64,000 nt of DNA. It comes from Mesorhizobium tamadayense (GTDB lineage Bacteria; Pseudomonadota; Alphaproteobacteria; Rhizobiales; Rhizobiaceae). The stretch covers positions 1-64,000 of the forward strand of contig NZ_RQXT01000033.1 of assembly GCF_003863365.1 (NCBI RefSeq). The letters run 5' to 3'. A model generated the notes under the pieces. The model did not search any database. It saw only the letters and a list, made by a program, of their open reading frames with translations, and was not told the origin of the DNA. Both the position numbers and the translations under genes were made by a program. Below, in pieces: positions 63,873 through 64,000 of this stretch (positions are counted from its first letter, which is position 1; every line of letters starts with the position of its first letter).

Positions 63873-64000
63873 CGACATCACTCCGGGACCGCGACCTGTC
63901 TCTATGACGCGGGACAGCCGATCTGGTTCCTGTCGCGGGTTACCGTGTGAAGATCATCGTGAGTGTGCGCTTCCTCTCATATACGTTTGAATTTTAAACT

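Overview
The window looks like chromosomal DNA of a high-GC alphaproteobacterium of the order Hyphomicrobiales, most likely Mesorhizobium or a close relative. The evidence is the gene content: minCDE, an arsR-aqpS-arsC operon of the rhizobial type, a dmeR-dmeF pair, BA14K and DUF982 proteins, a CIRCE-controlled groES, and candidate CtrA, RirA and PhoB sites. Many copies of a short dispersed repeat (core GGGGGAGATG plus CCGGCAGGNCAGAGGGGG) sit between genes. No tRNA, rRNA, CRISPR array, transposase or phage gene was recognised.

Layout. 0.3-4.2 kb: thuA/thuB-like sugar genes, an adenosine deaminase and a BKACE enzyme. 4.5-7.3 kb: a receptor/permease chimera behind a RirA-type site, then an HxlR regulator divergent from a DHFR-family reductase. 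7.4-14.8 kb: a di-haem peroxidase and a secreted phosphatase around a Pho-box-like site, OsmC, an AhpD-fold protein, a 2OG oxygenase and an ABC-F protein. 14.8-21.2 kb: a stress region with htpG, several small genes, a GroEL remnant, groES with CIRCE, and a long coiled-coil protein. 21.2-28.3 kb: exported and membrane proteins, an acyl-CoA synthetase, a KamA-type radical SAM enzyme, a double-BA14K protein and a cytochrome c. 28.5-33.2 kb: a large LuxR-type ATPase regulator divergent from a globin, then cspA. 34.2-36.3 kb: minCDE behind a CtrA box. 36.5-41.6 kb: a tightly overlapped surface-polysaccharide operon (acyltransferase, two GT2s, ABC exporter). 42-47 kb: an EamA exporter, two paralogous Gly/Asn-rich secreted proteins and a two-component system. 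47.4-49.5 kb: ketopantoate-reductase-like and methyltransferase genes. 49.8-58.7 kb: a metal region with ars genes, dmeR-dmeF, a TetR/methyltransferase pair and a DUF1007 remnant with a NicO transporter. 58.9-63.9 kb: a PilZ-like protein, a membrane methyltransferase, a DUF2934 protein, a dimethylglycine-dehydrogenase-like enzyme and an L,D-transpeptidase.

The most unusual observation is three genes that look like products of clean in-frame internal deletions: a TonB-receptor signal/plug joined to the C-terminal part of an FhuB-like permease; a 162-residue GroEL made of its first ~20 residues and its last ~140; and a 63-residue DUF1007 protein keeping only its signal peptide and its C-terminus. 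Each keeps its start, ribosome site and stop.

Other notable points are the Gly/Asn-rich paralogue pair with a shared upstream element and a strong hairpin before one start codon; a palindromic DmeR operator; a perfect FNR/FixK-like palindrome overlapping a ribosome-binding site; and two short genes (49554-49712 and 53613-53762) that are easily missed. Functions come from motif and family recognition by eye. No database search was possible.
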